Source of the DNA: Serripes groenlandicus
Lineage: Eukaryota; Mollusca; Bivalvia; Cardiida; Cardiidae
Direction: 5' to 3'
Assembly: GCA_031761405.1 (NCBI GenBank)
Contig: JASEVX010000001.1
Location: 199,184,110-199,248,109, forward strand
Length of the DNA stretch: 64,000 nt
Below, piece after piece: positions 24,801 to 28,894 of this stretch (its first letter is position 1; each line of letters starts with the position of its first letter). The translations under genes were made by a program, and so were the position numbers. A model generated the notes under the pieces. That model ran no database searches. It was given only the letters and a program-made list of their open reading frames with translations, and was not told the origin of the DNA.

Positions 24801-27356
24801 TTTCCAACTTTATCACACACCTACATGAAATGTGTAGACATATGCCAATTCCTAGGGACTCTTACGATATATTATGGGACCAAATTATTCGAATGTCTGG
24901 ACGGACATTTGTAGAGGGATATTCCAACGCCAAAAAGTGTAGCATCGAAGGACGAGCATTGATGCAGTTAGATTTTCAACAGTACCTCAAAAATGTGGAG
25001 AAGTTGATAGATATCAAGTAACTATTTATTTACTTGTGTTCAACAACAATTCATTCATGTTAACCCATTACTTCACATGACTTTTCAAAGGTCGTTTGCT
25101 TTACAATCATCAGACGATCAATTAATTACAATAATCAAGAAAACTGAAAGATTTACATTGATAAAGAGATGAAAATATTGTAATAAAAGGTGAAATTGCT
25201 TGTTTTGAGCAAATTTACTTTTTGTTGCAATGTTTTCAAAATTCATGTTCAATGGCAAGTGTCATATGAGCAATTTCTCCTTTAGCCACAATGTTTTTAA
25301 ATGTCTGTTACTGAGGCGTCAGAAAGCGTCTGTATGTGTGAAAGGCTTAAAATGGCCAGTGGACTTTTACCTATGTTTCTCCTCACTTTCTTGAATAACT
25401 AATCCAAACAAATCTGGTAACCAGTAAGCTCATTGATGAAGGCAATAATGCTAGTTACGATGACCTATGTCCTTTGCTGGATAGTTGAGCAATGGATCAA
25501 ACTAATGTTTGCAACCTTCTTCTTCATCAACTAAAGTTTCGCAGATTAACATGCATATGAGATTATCATTGAACAGGTCTCTTCTTAATCATTTATATAG
25601 ATTAACCCACATACAAACAATCTACAGCAGACAACTTTGAAAACATATTGGCAAAAATGTGAAATATCTCTATAAATTTAAGTCAATCCTTGAAAAGAGA
25701 TGAAAACATTGTGGCAAAAGGAGAAATTGCTCATCATGAGCACTTTTTCCTTTTGTCACAATGTTTTCAAAAGTCATCTGCTGCAAATGCGTCAGAAATG
25801 CGTCTGCAATTGGTAAGGGTTAATATGAAATCATCACTGAACTGGTTAATGTCATTGTTGCTGTAATAATGAGTTTGCTAAAGACCTCATTTAAAAACAT
25901 GTGGTAAAAAAATATTAACATACATAGAAAAGTGGAAGTTCAATTTTCATACATAACTCTGTAGAGTTGATAACATTTTAGAAAATGAAAGTTCAATTTT
26001 AAGCTCGACTTTTCGAAATAAACGAGAGCTATTGTCATGACCCTGGCGTCGGCGGTAGCGGCGTCTGCGTGGTCGTCCGGTTAAGGTTTTTTGTTTAGCT
26101 CATTTTTTCTTTCTGTTTTCTCCCTATCAGTCGACTGTCGAGCGTCTGTGCCGTACGTGGTGCTCTTGTTATACATGTTATGATAGAAAGTTGATAACAT
26201 TGTGAAGGATGAATAATTTACCTTTTATTTCTCAATTGAGTGTTTATTGACAGTTTAAATGAAGCCATTACATGTAGCGCACTTCTAGAATACCTGATTA
26301 CTTGATATGCTGTTTTAAAAAATCTGAAGAAAATATATGTAACACTAAGAAAAACATTGTGGTTAATAGAGATCATTATAGTTTTTATCTTGTCTGTTTT
26401 TAGAAGAAAAAACGTCAGGCTATTGTGATACCCTTGGCATCGTCGTCACAAAATTTTAACCTTACCTTATAACTCAAAAAACGTTACACGTATTCAAATG
26501 AATCCTGGTACGCATTTCCCTAGAAACAATACACATTTCTATACCAAGTCGCATAACTCTTGCTTAAGTAATTATTCAGTAATGCCCCTTTTTGGACTTA
26601 GAAACTCAACGGTTTGACACTATCAAATGAAACTTGGTACACATGTTCCTAGGAACAATATGAATGTTCATACTATTTCACATACCTCTGGTTTAAATAA
26701 TAATTCAGAAATGCCTATTGACTTAAAAAAAAAACAGACAATCTTTGGCGTACGCTCCGCAGCTCCATCATATTTTCAAAAGTCATCAGCTGCATAAGAT
26801 GTCAAAAGTCTTCTGTATGAGGGAAACTGATAACCAATATCTCTATTATTTCAGACCCTTGCCAGACAGAGAGTATGTAGAGGGTTACATCAAGGCTTAT
26901 TATTTCCCTGAGAACCAGCTTGAAAACTGGTTACCAGAACACAGGGTAAGTCAATCGGGAACCACTTTATAGCTATTTACCAACACATTCCTGAGAATCA
27001 ACTTTTTCTTTAAATGGTATCTCCTACTAAACTGCTGTTTTGATTTTGACCAAACATGGCATGAATGATCCTTGGGTGATCCTCTTTTAACCCTTTCTCT
27101 CATATAGATGCTTTCTGAAGCCTCTGCAGCAGTACGTTCAGGGTTAAAGTTGTTCAAACAGTTACAGTTTAACTGGAAACTCTCCTTGTCATTAAGTACT
27201 GGCCCATTTGAAAATATTTTGGCAACTATCTGTTGTCTGTATTTCAGGAGTATTCCATGAAACAGTTATTGGTGCTTGTAAACAGTGTGGACCATTTAAA
27301 CAAGAAAACTCGACAGAGATTGGTTAACATGCTGGAGGATATGGAACGACCAAGGA

Positions 27357-27361
<5 letters not shown>
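673..27361 (+). CDS. VPS50: VPS50 (syndetin / CCDC132), 3' portion, 17 exons
   Basis: Syndetin is the subunit specific to the EARP (GARP-II) tethering complex, shared otherwise with VPS51, VPS52 and VPS53. It acts at recycling endosomes and in dense-core vesicle maturation. Seventeen exons with GT/AG borders join in phase: 673-814, 2014-2154, 2923-3055, 4457-4634, 5915-6013, 6679-6769, 7168-7359, 13043-13238, 14306-14397, 15213-15239, 19733-19858, 21215-21312, 22138-22234, 23384-23542, 24797-25017, 26855-26945, 27248-27361. They give 2197 nt, about 731 residues plus stop. From my memory of vertebrate VPS50 (about 964 aa) this corresponds to roughly residue 217 to the C-terminus. Landmarks are [57 protein letters not shown] and a terminal ERPRR. 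The first ~215 residues and the promoter lie upstream. An acidic Asp/Ser linker (exons 7-8) separates the Vps54-N-like part from the C-terminal syndetin domain, as in the family. Introns are repeat-filled. Orthology is near certain; exact borders rest on splice consensus and phase. Confidence 0.96.
882..1052. mobile_element. Degenerate palindromic piggyBac-like MITE
   Basis: It has the arms GCAGACAACTTTT and AAAGTTATCTGCTGCAG around the AGGAGAAATTG / TCTCCTTT foldback typical of the window-wide family. The outer termini are decayed. Between it and exon b only the 143-bp tandem at 1625 is recognisable. Confidence 0.6.
1625..1945. repeat. Tandem of about 143-bp degenerate monomers
   Basis: GACCAGTAGATGACCCCTAT at 1672 recurs as GACCAGTTGATGACCCCTAT at 1815, and a third partial unit carries AGGTCATCC...AAAGGTCAAGGTC. 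It resembles the internal monomers of Helentron-like elements elsewhere in the window, but I see no clear end. Confidence 0.55.
2014..2154 (+). CDS. VPS50: VPS50 exon b
   Basis: The acceptor is TTTAAATAG and the donor GTAAGA. It has 47 codons in phase 0 and encodes [16 protein letters not shown]...VLGYVELC...DLCQ, which aligns to the syndetin segment containing LHMHFTQAIHN and VLGYVELC. Confidence 0.95.
2317..2510. mobile_element. Palindromic hAT-like MITE, copy 1
   Basis: The ends are CAGAGGTCTAGATAAGGAGG and TTATCTAGAGCTCTG, an imperfect inverted repeat. The centre is a long foldback (TACTCAAAAGAATTGTCTCA and its complement). The flanks CCTTCTAT (2309-2316) and ACTTCTAT (2511-2518) match at 7 of 8 bases, as expected of an 8-bp target duplication. 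The rest of this intron (2155-2922) shows nothing else that I recognise. Confidence 0.75.
2923..3055 (+). CDS. VPS50: VPS50 exon c
   Basis: The acceptor is a pyrimidine tract ending TTTTTCAG and the donor is GTAGAG. It has 44 codons plus one base and encodes [20 protein letters not shown] followed by a variable, charged HKNNDD stretch. Confidence 0.94.
3222..3442. mobile_element. Palindromic piggyBac-like MITE
   Basis: It has CTCTTTCCCTCATTCAGA at the left, GTTGGAAAGGG then TTAA at the right, and a central foldback with AGGAGAAATTG. It abuts the next copy and shares the TTAA at 3443-3446 with it. Confidence 0.75.
3447..4402. mobile_element. Palindromic piggyBac-like MITE split by a Helentron-like insertion
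   Basis: The left part (3447-3606) and right part (4349-4402) together reproduce the intact copy at 21841-22059. The flanks are TTAA at 3443-3446 and 4403-4406, and the right terminus is TATGAGGGAAAGGG. The split lies in a T-run, which shows that the Helentron-like element arrived later. Confidence 0.85.
3607..4348 (+). mobile_element. Helentron-like family B element (HINE-like)
   Basis: The element begins AGCTCACCTATGCACGAAG after a T-run. It ends with the inverse AGGTGAGC, then the hairpin AGGGCCATCATGGCCCT, then CTTG followed by T. The interior has about 165-bp monomers with TTTCAAATAATTTTGTAGAA and CATGGCCGCCAGGGGGCGGG. There is no coding capacity. The subterminal repeat, 3' hairpin and T|T insertion without duplication fit the Helentron-associated class; the class call is inference. 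Confidence 0.8.
4457..4634 (+). CDS. VPS50: VPS50 exon d
   Basis: The exon enters with two bases completing Glu and ends with AG of a split Arg codon. It encodes [20 protein letters not shown], then KVRTYILG and FLDIVNR. LEHGL-RIWQDVQ is one of the most conserved runs in syndetins. Confidence 0.95.
4680..4894. mobile_element. Palindromic piggyBac-like MITE
   Basis: It has CTTTCCAACATACAACAAG at the left, TATGATTGAAAGG at the right, CTGCAGCA / TGCTGTAG inner arms and a TTTTGTGCCAAAAG foldback. The termini are diverged. Confidence 0.65.
5083..5365 (+). mobile_element. tRNA-derived SINE, family S1
   Basis: The head has an A box TGGTAGCTCAGTCTGTG and a weak B-box region. It is followed by a conserved body (GACAAAAGTCAATATGAC, GTGTAGAGTACTGGTGTGAG) and the tail AACCCCAATCAATCAGTC. 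It matches the copy at 19881 almost throughout and is moderately diverged. Confidence 0.8.
5675..5910 (+). repeat. 25-bp pyrimidine-rich minisatellite forming a splice acceptor region
   Basis: The unit is roughly GCTCATATAATGACTTTCTT plus TCTCC. ATAATGAC starts at 5682, 5707, 5732, 5757, 5782, 5802, 5823, 5848, 5873 (variant) and 5896, so about ten units with a 25-bp period and a few shortened. The last unit runs straight into the acceptor of exon e (AG at 5913-5914). Confidence 0.9.
5915..6013 (+). CDS. VPS50: VPS50 exon e
   Basis: It encodes [20 protein letters not shown] followed by [12 protein letters not shown], with a split Arg codon at both ends. Its acceptor is the last unit of a 25-bp minisatellite (see the repeat at 5675). 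Confidence 0.95.
6048..6222. mobile_element. Degenerate palindromic piggyBac-like MITE
   Basis: TCTGCAGCAGACAACTTTTA and TTCAAAGTCGTCTGCTAC form the inverted arms. The centre is shortened and the termini decayed. A second half-copy with AGGAGAATTTGCTTG follows near 6310. Confidence 0.6.
6679..6769 (+). CDS. VPS50: VPS50 exon f
   Basis: It encodes [20 protein letters not shown] then [10 protein letters not shown], near-identical to the family [13 protein letters not shown] motif. The donor is GTAAGT. Confidence 0.96.
6836..6962. mobile_element. Palindromic piggyBac-like MITE, shortened
   Basis: It has the foldback CAAAAGTAGAAATTG / TTCTCCTTTTGCAACAATG, then TTTGCTGCAGATGCATCTG and TATGTGGGAAAGTG followed by TTAA at the right end. 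The left terminus is lost. Confidence 0.65.
7168..7359 (+). CDS. VPS50: VPS50 exon g, charged linker
   Basis: It has 64 codons in phase 0, starting with EFKFMRQS (EFKFMEQS in vertebrates). A low-complexity Lys/Ser/Asn and then acidic segment ([12 protein letters not shown]) follows. It forms the start of the disordered linker between the two halves of the protein. A 5.7-kb intron of nested transposons follows. Confidence 0.94.
7395..7899 (+). mobile_element. Helentron-like family B element
   Basis: It starts AGCTCTTTTTCCGTTGTGCA (decayed start) after a T-run, 36 bp inside the intron following exon g. It ends AGGTGATCGATCCTGGGCCA with the hairpin GGGCCATCATGGCCC, then CTCTTG. The internal monomers match the copy at 3607. 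Confidence 0.78.
9292..11022 (+). mobile_element. Helentron-like family B element nested in D
   Basis: It starts AGCTCACCTATGCACGAAAT and ends AGGTGAGCGATCCAGGGCCA, hairpin, CTCTCG. The interior repeats GTCACTAGGTCAAATTGAAG monomers. The uninterrupted target survives in the same D element near 11351-11385 (GTTGCCCTTTTTTTACTTAG), so the insertion lies between T residues without duplication. It is itself interrupted at about 10207-10767. Confidence 0.85.
10207..10767. mobile_element. Unclassified foldback insertion inside the family B element
   Basis: Comparison with the uninterrupted copy at 1-326 (GGTCAATAAAGGAAAATATT then GTTCAAACTCC) places an insertion of about 560 bp here, flanked by TAT-rich sequence. 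Its right part (10578-10762) is a near-perfect palindrome of about 185 bp ending CAGCTATTTACTCC / GGAGTAAATAGCTG. No coding capacity; family unknown. Confidence 0.7.
11665..12213 (+). mobile_element. Helentron-like family C element
   Basis: It starts ATCCCCCCTTTTTCGAAG and ends GATATAAATTTCATGATTTT then GCTTG before TT. The subterminal ATCCCCC is inverted near the 3' end in the better copy at 16303. The interior has about 160-bp monomers beginning GTTGCTGTTTCCGTGCAATA and holding CTAGGCCAAGTTCGATC. It inserted 15 bp downstream of the end of element D. Confidence 0.75.
12374..12962 (+). repeat. 33-bp minisatellite, about 18 units
   Basis: The unit is GGGAGACACATGGGTATAAC plus TTTACTGTTGTCA. 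Variation is mostly single-base. The unit length is a multiple of three, so reading frames stay open across it without coding meaning. It lies in the intron about 80 bp before exon h. Confidence 0.95.
13043..13238 (+). CDS. VPS50: VPS50 exon h, acidic linker and start of C-terminal domain
   Basis: It encodes [20 protein letters not shown], then the basic KRKFSRSKS patch and [31 protein letters not shown] matches the vertebrate acidic YDSDSDVPEELKRDYVDE region. A 33-bp minisatellite ends about 80 bp upstream of the acceptor. Confidence 0.95.
13323..13508. mobile_element. Palindromic piggyBac-like MITE
   Basis: It has CCCTTTCCCACATACAGTC at the left and ACAAGTGGGAAAAGG then TTAA at the right. 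The GCAGCAGACGACTTT and ATCTGCTGCAGAT arms are present. Confidence 0.75.
13596..13772. mobile_element. Degenerate palindromic piggyBac-like MITE
   Basis: CTGCAGCAGACGACCTTGGC opposes GGTTGTCTTCTGCAAATGTG, with a GTGGCAAACTGAGAAGTTGC foldback in the middle. The outer termini are decayed. Confidence 0.65.
13800..14190. mobile_element. Piggybac-like MITE interrupted by the hAT-like MITE
   Basis: The left part has CTCTGCAGCAGACGACTTTT and AAGAAGAAATTGCTC. The right part (14138-14180) has TTTCAAAGTTGTCTGCAGAC and TATTTGGGAAAG. The hAT-like MITE at 13936-14129 sits between them. Confidence 0.7.
13936..14129. mobile_element. Palindromic hAT-like MITE, copy 2, with perfect 8-bp target duplication
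   Basis: The left end is CAGAGGACTAGATATCCAGG and the right end CTTGTCTAGAGCTCTG. The central foldback is CCCTATGATGTGGGTACTCA and its complement. The flanks CCTGCATG at 13928-13935 and 14130-14137 are identical. The 8-bp duplication and CAGAG end are hAT hallmarks. Confidence 0.85.
14306..14397 (+). CDS. VPS50: VPS50 exon i
   Basis: It encodes [20 protein letters not shown] then [10 protein letters not shown], the start of the C-terminal syndetin domain. The first two bases complete a Gly codon split with exon h. Confidence 0.95.
14431..14638 (+). mobile_element. Helentron-like family B, 5' fragment
   Basis: It starts AGCTCACCTGTGCATTTATC after TTTTT, 34 bp past exon i. The interior GTTAACACCCTACAGTGAAC and AGGTCACAAGGTCAAATTAA matches the element at 9292. 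The 3' end is missing. Confidence 0.7.
14640..14822. mobile_element. Piggybac-like MITE, right end lost
   Basis: AACTTCAGCAGAAGACTGAA opposes GTCTTCAAAAGCCGCCTAAT around a GTGGCAAAACGAGAAATTT foldback. SINE sequence starts where the right terminus should be. Confidence 0.6.
14823..14965 (+). mobile_element. SINE family S3, 3' part
   Basis: It has GCATAACGACTGATGCATTG, AACCAGTAGTACTGGTAGTT, TGCTGTGATATAACTGAAAT and GTGTAAAACACC, the body and tail of the S3 family seen more fully at 15375. The head is missing. Confidence 0.7.
15213..15239 (+). CDS. VPS50: VPS50 27-nt microexon
   Basis: It has nine codons, VYMFFGREL, in phase 0 on both sides, with acceptor TTTGTTTTTCAG and donor GTAAGT. It fills the gap between FDFYMFS and SQMDDRM and matches the vertebrate IYTFFGRND stretch, so it is a genuine microexon and not a chance match. 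Confidence 0.9.
15375..15592 (+). mobile_element. tRNA-derived SINE, family S3
   Basis: It has a degenerate B-box region (GGGTTTAATCCCTGGCTGGG), ATGGTAGTAATGGTAGGATC, TTGGTGCTCATTGTTTCGGG, AACCAGTAGTACTGGTGACT and the tail TTGAAAGTGATGTAAAAAAC. It is 0.1 kb downstream of the microexon. Confidence 0.72.
15783..16002. mobile_element. Palindromic piggyBac-like MITE
   Basis: CCTTTCCCACATGTAGCAAA is at the left and ATATAAGGAAAGCG then TTAA at the right. The stem AGAAGAAATTGCTTG / GAGCAATTTCTTCTTTTG is almost perfect. Confidence 0.8.
16038..16271. mobile_element. Palindromic piggyBac-like MITE
   Basis: TTAA precedes CCATAATTCACATAC. The right end is TATCTGGGAAAGGG. AAAGTGGAATTGCTC and GCAATTTCTTTTTTTGTCAC form the core stem. 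Confidence 0.7.
16755..18024 (+). mobile_element. Helentron-like family B element nested in C
   Basis: It starts AGCTCACCTGTGCACAAAGT and ends AGGTGAGCGATTCCAGGGCC, hairpin, CTCTTG, TTTT. It contains about six roughly 165-bp monomers with CATGGCCGCCAGGGGGCGGG-type centres. The flanks rejoin as GTGAACCGTTTTTT and AAAACTTGGTAACAAGG, an intact C monomer. Confidence 0.85.
17116..17139 (+). repeat. 24-base G homopolymer
   Basis: Sister monomers read CCAGGGGGCGGGGC at this point; here the interrupting C is gone and the run is 24 G. It could form a G-quadruplex and is error-prone in sequencing. Confidence 0.85.
18339..19416 (+). mobile_element. Helentron-like family E element nested in C
   Basis: It starts ATCACCTGATCCGAAGGCTC. 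It ends AGGTGATCGATTAAGGGCCA with the hairpin AGGGCCATCTTGGCCCT, then CTTG, TTTT. ATCACCT and AGGTGAT are the inverted subterminal repeats. It has two or three diverged monomers of about 300-500 bp (TTGAGAACTTTGGTTGCTGC at 18530 and 19010). Confidence 0.8.
19733..19858 (+). CDS. VPS50: VPS50 exon k
   Basis: It has 42 codons, [20 protein letters not shown] then [11 protein letters not shown] and HQYDR. SRLR-TL-RI is shared with vertebrates. The tail is a variable hydrophilic loop. A tRNA-derived SINE starts about 22 bp after the donor. Confidence 0.92.
19881..20164 (+). mobile_element. tRNA-derived SINE, family S1, best copy
   Basis: The tRNA-like head is CGAGCCCCGGTAGCTCAGTC with B box GAGTTTGAATCCCAGC. 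The body has GACAAAAGTCATTGTGACAT and TGTTGAGTACTGGTCTGAGA. The tail is GCGTTAAACCCCACTCAATC with (AATC)n. It inserted 22 bp after the donor of exon k. The head does not fold as a working tRNA. Confidence 0.85.
20187..20370. mobile_element. Palindromic hAT-like MITE, copy 3
   Basis: It has CAGAGAACTAGATAAGGGGG at the left and CATATCTAGAGCTCTG at the right, with the AAGAATCATTTAAGTGAGAC foldback. I see no matching 8-bp flanks. Confidence 0.75.
20679..20871. mobile_element. Palindromic piggyBac-like MITE
   Basis: TTAA at 20675 precedes TCCTTTTCCGCTTGCAAATG. CTGAAGCAGACAACTTTCG and AATTGTCTGCAGCAG form the arms. The right terminus is decayed. Confidence 0.65.
21215..21312 (+). CDS. VPS50: VPS50 exon l
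   Basis: It encodes [20 protein letters not shown] then [12 protein letters not shown], aligning with the vertebrate PHLSHLVVL...LAERVVATES. It ends with AT of a split Met codon before GTAAGT. Confidence 0.94.
21685..22097. mobile_element. Palindromic hAT-like MITE, copy 4, split by a piggyBac-like MITE
   Basis: The left part is CAGAGGACCAGTTAAAGGGG to GTGTCAAATAAGGA. The right part is AGAACATCTTAAAAGCCC to TGTAGAGCTCAG. Removing 21841-22059 and one TTAA restores a sequence parallel to copy 1. Confidence 0.85.
21841..22059. mobile_element. Type copy of the piggyBac-like palindromic MITE (219 bp)
   Basis: It begins CCCTTTCCCTCATATAGATG and ends TCGTATGAGGGAAAGGG, flanked by TTAA at 21837-21840 and 22060-22063. 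The core stem is AAGAAGAAATTGCTCATAAC / GAGCAATTTCTCCTTTTG. There are no reading frames. CCC...GGG termini with TTAA duplication define piggyBac-type transposition; the autonomous partner is not in the window. Confidence 0.9.
22138..22234 (+). CDS. VPS50: VPS50 exon m
   Basis: It encodes [20 protein letters not shown] then [12 protein letters not shown], matching the conserved FEFLQPHLD and [10 protein letters not shown] segments. Confidence 0.95.
22509..23040 (+). mobile_element. tRNA-derived SINE, family S1, split by SINE S2
   Basis: It has the head remnant AGCCCGGAGTAGCAACGTAG, then the body broken at 22627/22859, then GAAAAGCAGTCGGTTGTTTG, CCAGGAAACACATGAGTAGG and the tail AAACCCAAATCAATCAATC. 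A second 3' fragment of the same family follows at 23041-23135. Confidence 0.82.
22628..22858 (+). mobile_element. tRNA-derived SINE, family S2, with perfect target duplication
   Basis: The head has A box TGGTCGAGTGGTTAGCGTCG and B box GGGTTCGATCCCC, class II tRNA-like. The body includes GAGTGCCCTTGGGCAAGGCA and ends in (ATTC)n. The 13-bp duplication CATTTGATTTCCA is at 22615-22627 and 22859-22871. Bases 22736-22763 are the segment shared with satellite sat1. Confidence 0.92.
23163..23358. mobile_element. Palindromic piggyBac-like MITE next to exon n
   Basis: AAATCTGCAGCAGAAGACTT opposes GTGTCATCTGCTGCAGAGGC, and the right end is GTATATGGGGAAAA. It ends about 25 bp before the exon n acceptor, so it lies close to the branch-point region. 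Confidence 0.7.
23384..23542 (+). CDS. VPS50: VPS50 exon n
   Basis: It has 53 codons in phase 0. It encodes [20 protein letters not shown] and [20 protein letters not shown], the latter almost invariant in animals. A MITE ends about 25 bp upstream of the acceptor. Confidence 0.96.
23670..24010. mobile_element. Piggybac-like MITE carrying an inverted SINE S3
   Basis: TTAA at 23666 and CCCTTTCCCACCTGCAGAC start the MITE. GTGCTAAAGGAGAAATTGCT and TTCTCATTTTGCCACAATG form the core after the SINE. Confidence 0.65.
23689..23885 (-). mobile_element. tRNA-derived SINE, family S3, minus strand
   Basis: Read on the minus strand: a head with TAGTTTAGTGGTAGAAAG and B-box-like GCGAGTTAGAACCCC, then AATGGTAGTAATGGCTGCCT, CCTTGGCGCTCAGGTTTGC, and ACCAGCAGTACTGGTAACC. 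It is inserted in a MITE. Confidence 0.8.
24070..24272. mobile_element. Palindromic piggyBac-like MITE
   Basis: The core is TGGTGAAAGGAGAAATTGCT / TTTTTCCTTTTGCAACAA, followed by TTTCAAAGTCGTCTGCTGCA and AAATTGGAAAGGG. The left terminus is decayed. Confidence 0.7.
24487..24635 (+). repeat. 29-bp minisatellite, about 5 units
   Basis: The unit is TATGTCAAAGGTCAAATGTT plus TAACTCCGG, with GTCAAATG at 24516, 24545, 24574 and 24603. It lies in the intron before exon o. Confidence 0.9.
24797..25017 (+). CDS. VPS50: VPS50 exon o
   Basis: It is the largest exon, 73 codons plus two bases. It encodes [40 protein letters not shown] and [20 protein letters not shown]. At the junction with exon n it appears three residues shorter than my recollection of the vertebrate protein (Lys-Glu-Phe-Glu-Gln against Lys-Gln). 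Start and end were chosen by splice sites and phase. Confidence 0.93.
25060..25349. mobile_element. Piggybac-like MITE, expanded and diverged
   Basis: The copy starts with TTAACCCATTACTTCACATG. The core GGTGAAATTGCTTG appears with two partial right halves (25210-25245 and 25265-25345), ending TATGTGTGAAAGGC then TTAA. Confidence 0.6.
25616..25819. mobile_element. Palindromic piggyBac-like MITE with flanking TTAA
   Basis: TTAA is at 25612-25615 and 25820-25823. Inside are CCCACATACAAACAATCTAC at the left and GCAATTGGTAAGGG at the right, with a strong core GGAGAAATTGCTCATCATGA. 25350-25600 shows nothing recognisable. Confidence 0.8.
26001..26168 (+). mobile_element. Helentron-like family D, internally deleted
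   Basis: It starts AGCTCGACTTTTCGAAATAA and continues CATGACCCTGGCGTCGGCGG. It ends GTACGTGGTGCTCTTG before TT. The monomer array is absent, so this is a short deletion derivative. Confidence 0.6.
26400..26725 (+). repeat. Degenerate tandem of about 160-bp monomers
   Basis: GAATCCTGGTACGCATTTCC and GAAACTTGGTACACATGTTC head two units, each with AATAATTCAG(A/T)AATGCC. It begins TGTTTTTAGAAGAAAAAACG and looks like another Helentron-like interior without a visible 3' end. A MITE fragment (about 26765-26832) follows, up to exon p. Confidence 0.55.
26855..26945 (+). CDS. VPS50: VPS50 exon p
   Basis: It encodes [20 protein letters not shown] then [10 protein letters not shown], aligning with the vertebrate PIPDKEFVETYIKAYY segment. 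Its first base completes a split Lys codon. Confidence 0.95.
27091..27143. mobile_element. 53-bp internally deleted piggyBac-like MITE
   Basis: TTAA-CCCTTTCTCTCATATAGATG...TACGTTCAGGG-TTAA: both termini and both TTAA (27087-27090, 27144-27147) remain but the foldback core is gone. Confidence 0.7.
27248..27361 (+). CDS. VPS50: VPS50 terminal exon with stop
   Basis: It encodes [20 protein letters not shown] then [17 protein letters not shown] and stop TGA at 27359-27361. The terminal D--RP(K/R)R is the family C-terminus. The stop is the first of ten in-frame TGA triplets formed by a (GAT)n microsatellite. I see no clear poly(A) signal close downstream. Confidence 0.95.

Positions 27362-27388
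<27 letters not shown>
27359..27388 (+). repeat. VPS50: (TGA)10 microsatellite containing the VPS50 stop codon
   Basis: Ten consecutive in-frame TGA triplets start with the stop codon itself. Gain or loss of whole units leaves the protein end unchanged. Confidence 0.9.
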
Positions 27389-27389
<1 letters not shown>

Positions 27390-27712
27390 CCGACTTGATA
27401 ACATATTGGAGAATATGGAATGGCCAAGGAGATAATGATGAGGATGATGACCCGACTTGATAACATGTTGGCCAATGAGATGATGAGACTTGATAACCTT
27501 TTCAAAATCAGGAAAAAACTCTATGAATGAGAGGAAAAATCTTTAAAAAGATTTTAAAAAAATGTGACACAAAGGATGAGCAATTTTTTTTTTTGCCGCA
27601 ATGTTTTTAAAATCCTTTGCTGCAGTAGCATCAAAATGCATCTACATGTGGAAAATGGTTAACATGTTAGAGGATATTGAACAACCAAGGAGATCATGAT
27701 GAATACATGATC
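27390..27712 (+). pseudogene. Degenerate duplicates of the VPS50 terminal codons
   Basis: AACATGCTGGAGGATATGGA at 27326 recurs as AACATATTGGAGAATATGGA (near 27400), AACATGTTGGCCAATGAGAT (near 27462) and AACATGTTAGAGGATATTGA (near 27662). The first and third are followed by CCAAGGAGAT. They lie downstream of the stop and are separated by a MITE. They are probably slippage or duplication products in the 3' UTR/flank. Confidence 0.8.
27505..27657. mobile_element. Piggybac-like MITE inside the duplicated 3' flank
   Basis: The right half is clear: TTTTGCCGCAATGTTTTTAA, CTTTGCTGCAGTAGCATCAA and ACATGTGGAAAATGG then TTAA. The left half is weak. A further half copy (AGCAAATTCTCCTTTTGCCA...TATGTGGGATGGG) lies at about 27740-27878. 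Confidence 0.6.
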
Positions 27713-28092
27713 ACATAGCTTTTACATAATTTGAAACCTTATAAGGTTTTGAAATTACTGGCAATGACGAAAAGAAATGTCTACTTTTATTATGAGCAAA
27801 TTCTCCTTTTGCCACAACGTTTTCAAAAATAATTTGCTGCAAAGGCATCAGAAAGCTTCTGTATGTGGGATGGGTTAGCTATGCTGTTAGAGAATTAACC
27901 TAGAGTACGTTTGACAAGGAATAGAAAAAGATCACTTTGCACATCCCTGCTATGAGATCTAAATGTACACCGTATCCCAGAGGCTTCTGTAATGCTTATT
28001 AATTTAAATATTACCAGCATTGCATATCAAAGTCAGATAGTGCCGAGGCGCAAAGTGAACTGAATTTGCGCTCGGTCACAAAATGTCATTTA

Positions 28093-28319
28093 GCCCTTTC
28101 CCACTAATGACAAATCTGAAGCATCCGACTTTAAATCTATCCAGGCAAAAATATGAAATATCTAACATGATAAATGCCACTATAATTACTGAATTAAGGT
28201 AAAAATATTCAAGTAAAAGGAGAAATTGCTCATCATGAACGATTTCTTCTTTCGGCACAAATGTTTTCAAAAGATGTTTGCTGCAGATGTGTCAAAATGC
28301 ATCTGTATGTGGGAAAGGG
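28093..28319. mobile_element. Palindromic piggyBac-like MITE
   Basis: It has GCCCTTTCCCACTAATGACA at the left, TGTATGTGGGAAAGGG at the right, and the stem AAGGAGAAATTGCTCATCAT / GAACGATTTCTTCTTT. Confidence 0.8.
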
Positions 28320-28578
28320 AAAGTTTACATTCCAGTAGGGTCACACATATATATATTCTTGGTTGAAAGGCGAATTATTAGGTTTATATTTTACCGGGTG
28401 AAAAATGGAAGTTTCTTTTCATTATATAGTGTACTGTGATATATTTGAATAATATATAATGATATACGAATGAATGTACATTTTGTTACAGTCTTTTTAT
28501 TAATGTATGCATTTATCTTGAATAAACTGCATTACAAGCTTACCAAAATAGGAATTTTGTTTTTCTTTTTCTTTTTAA

Positions 28579-28785
28579 CCCTTTCCCTCATAAATCTGCA
28601 GCAGAAGACTTCGAAGACGTCTGTGGAAACATATGGAATATCACCTCACATTCAAGTTAAACTATTGAATAGAGTTGAAAACTTTGTGGCAAAAGGAGAA
28701 ATTGCTCATCATGAGCAATTTTTTCTTTTGCCACAATGTTTTCGAGAGTTGTCTGCTGCATATGCATCAAAATGCTTGTCAAAGA
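28579..28785. mobile_element. Palindromic piggyBac-like MITE
   Basis: TTAA then CCCTTTCCCTCATAAATCTG. The core GGAGAAATTGCTCATCATGA / GCAATTTTTTCTTTTGCCAC is near perfect. The right terminus is replaced by other sequence. Confidence 0.75.
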
Positions 28786-28894
28786 AAAGTTGGTTGTGGA
28801 ATAGACTTGGATCTTCATATTGGTCCATGTCGTATTTCGTCTGCTGTTTGATTAGTCTTGTCTTTATACTGATCAATGCCTGTGGGAGATATCG

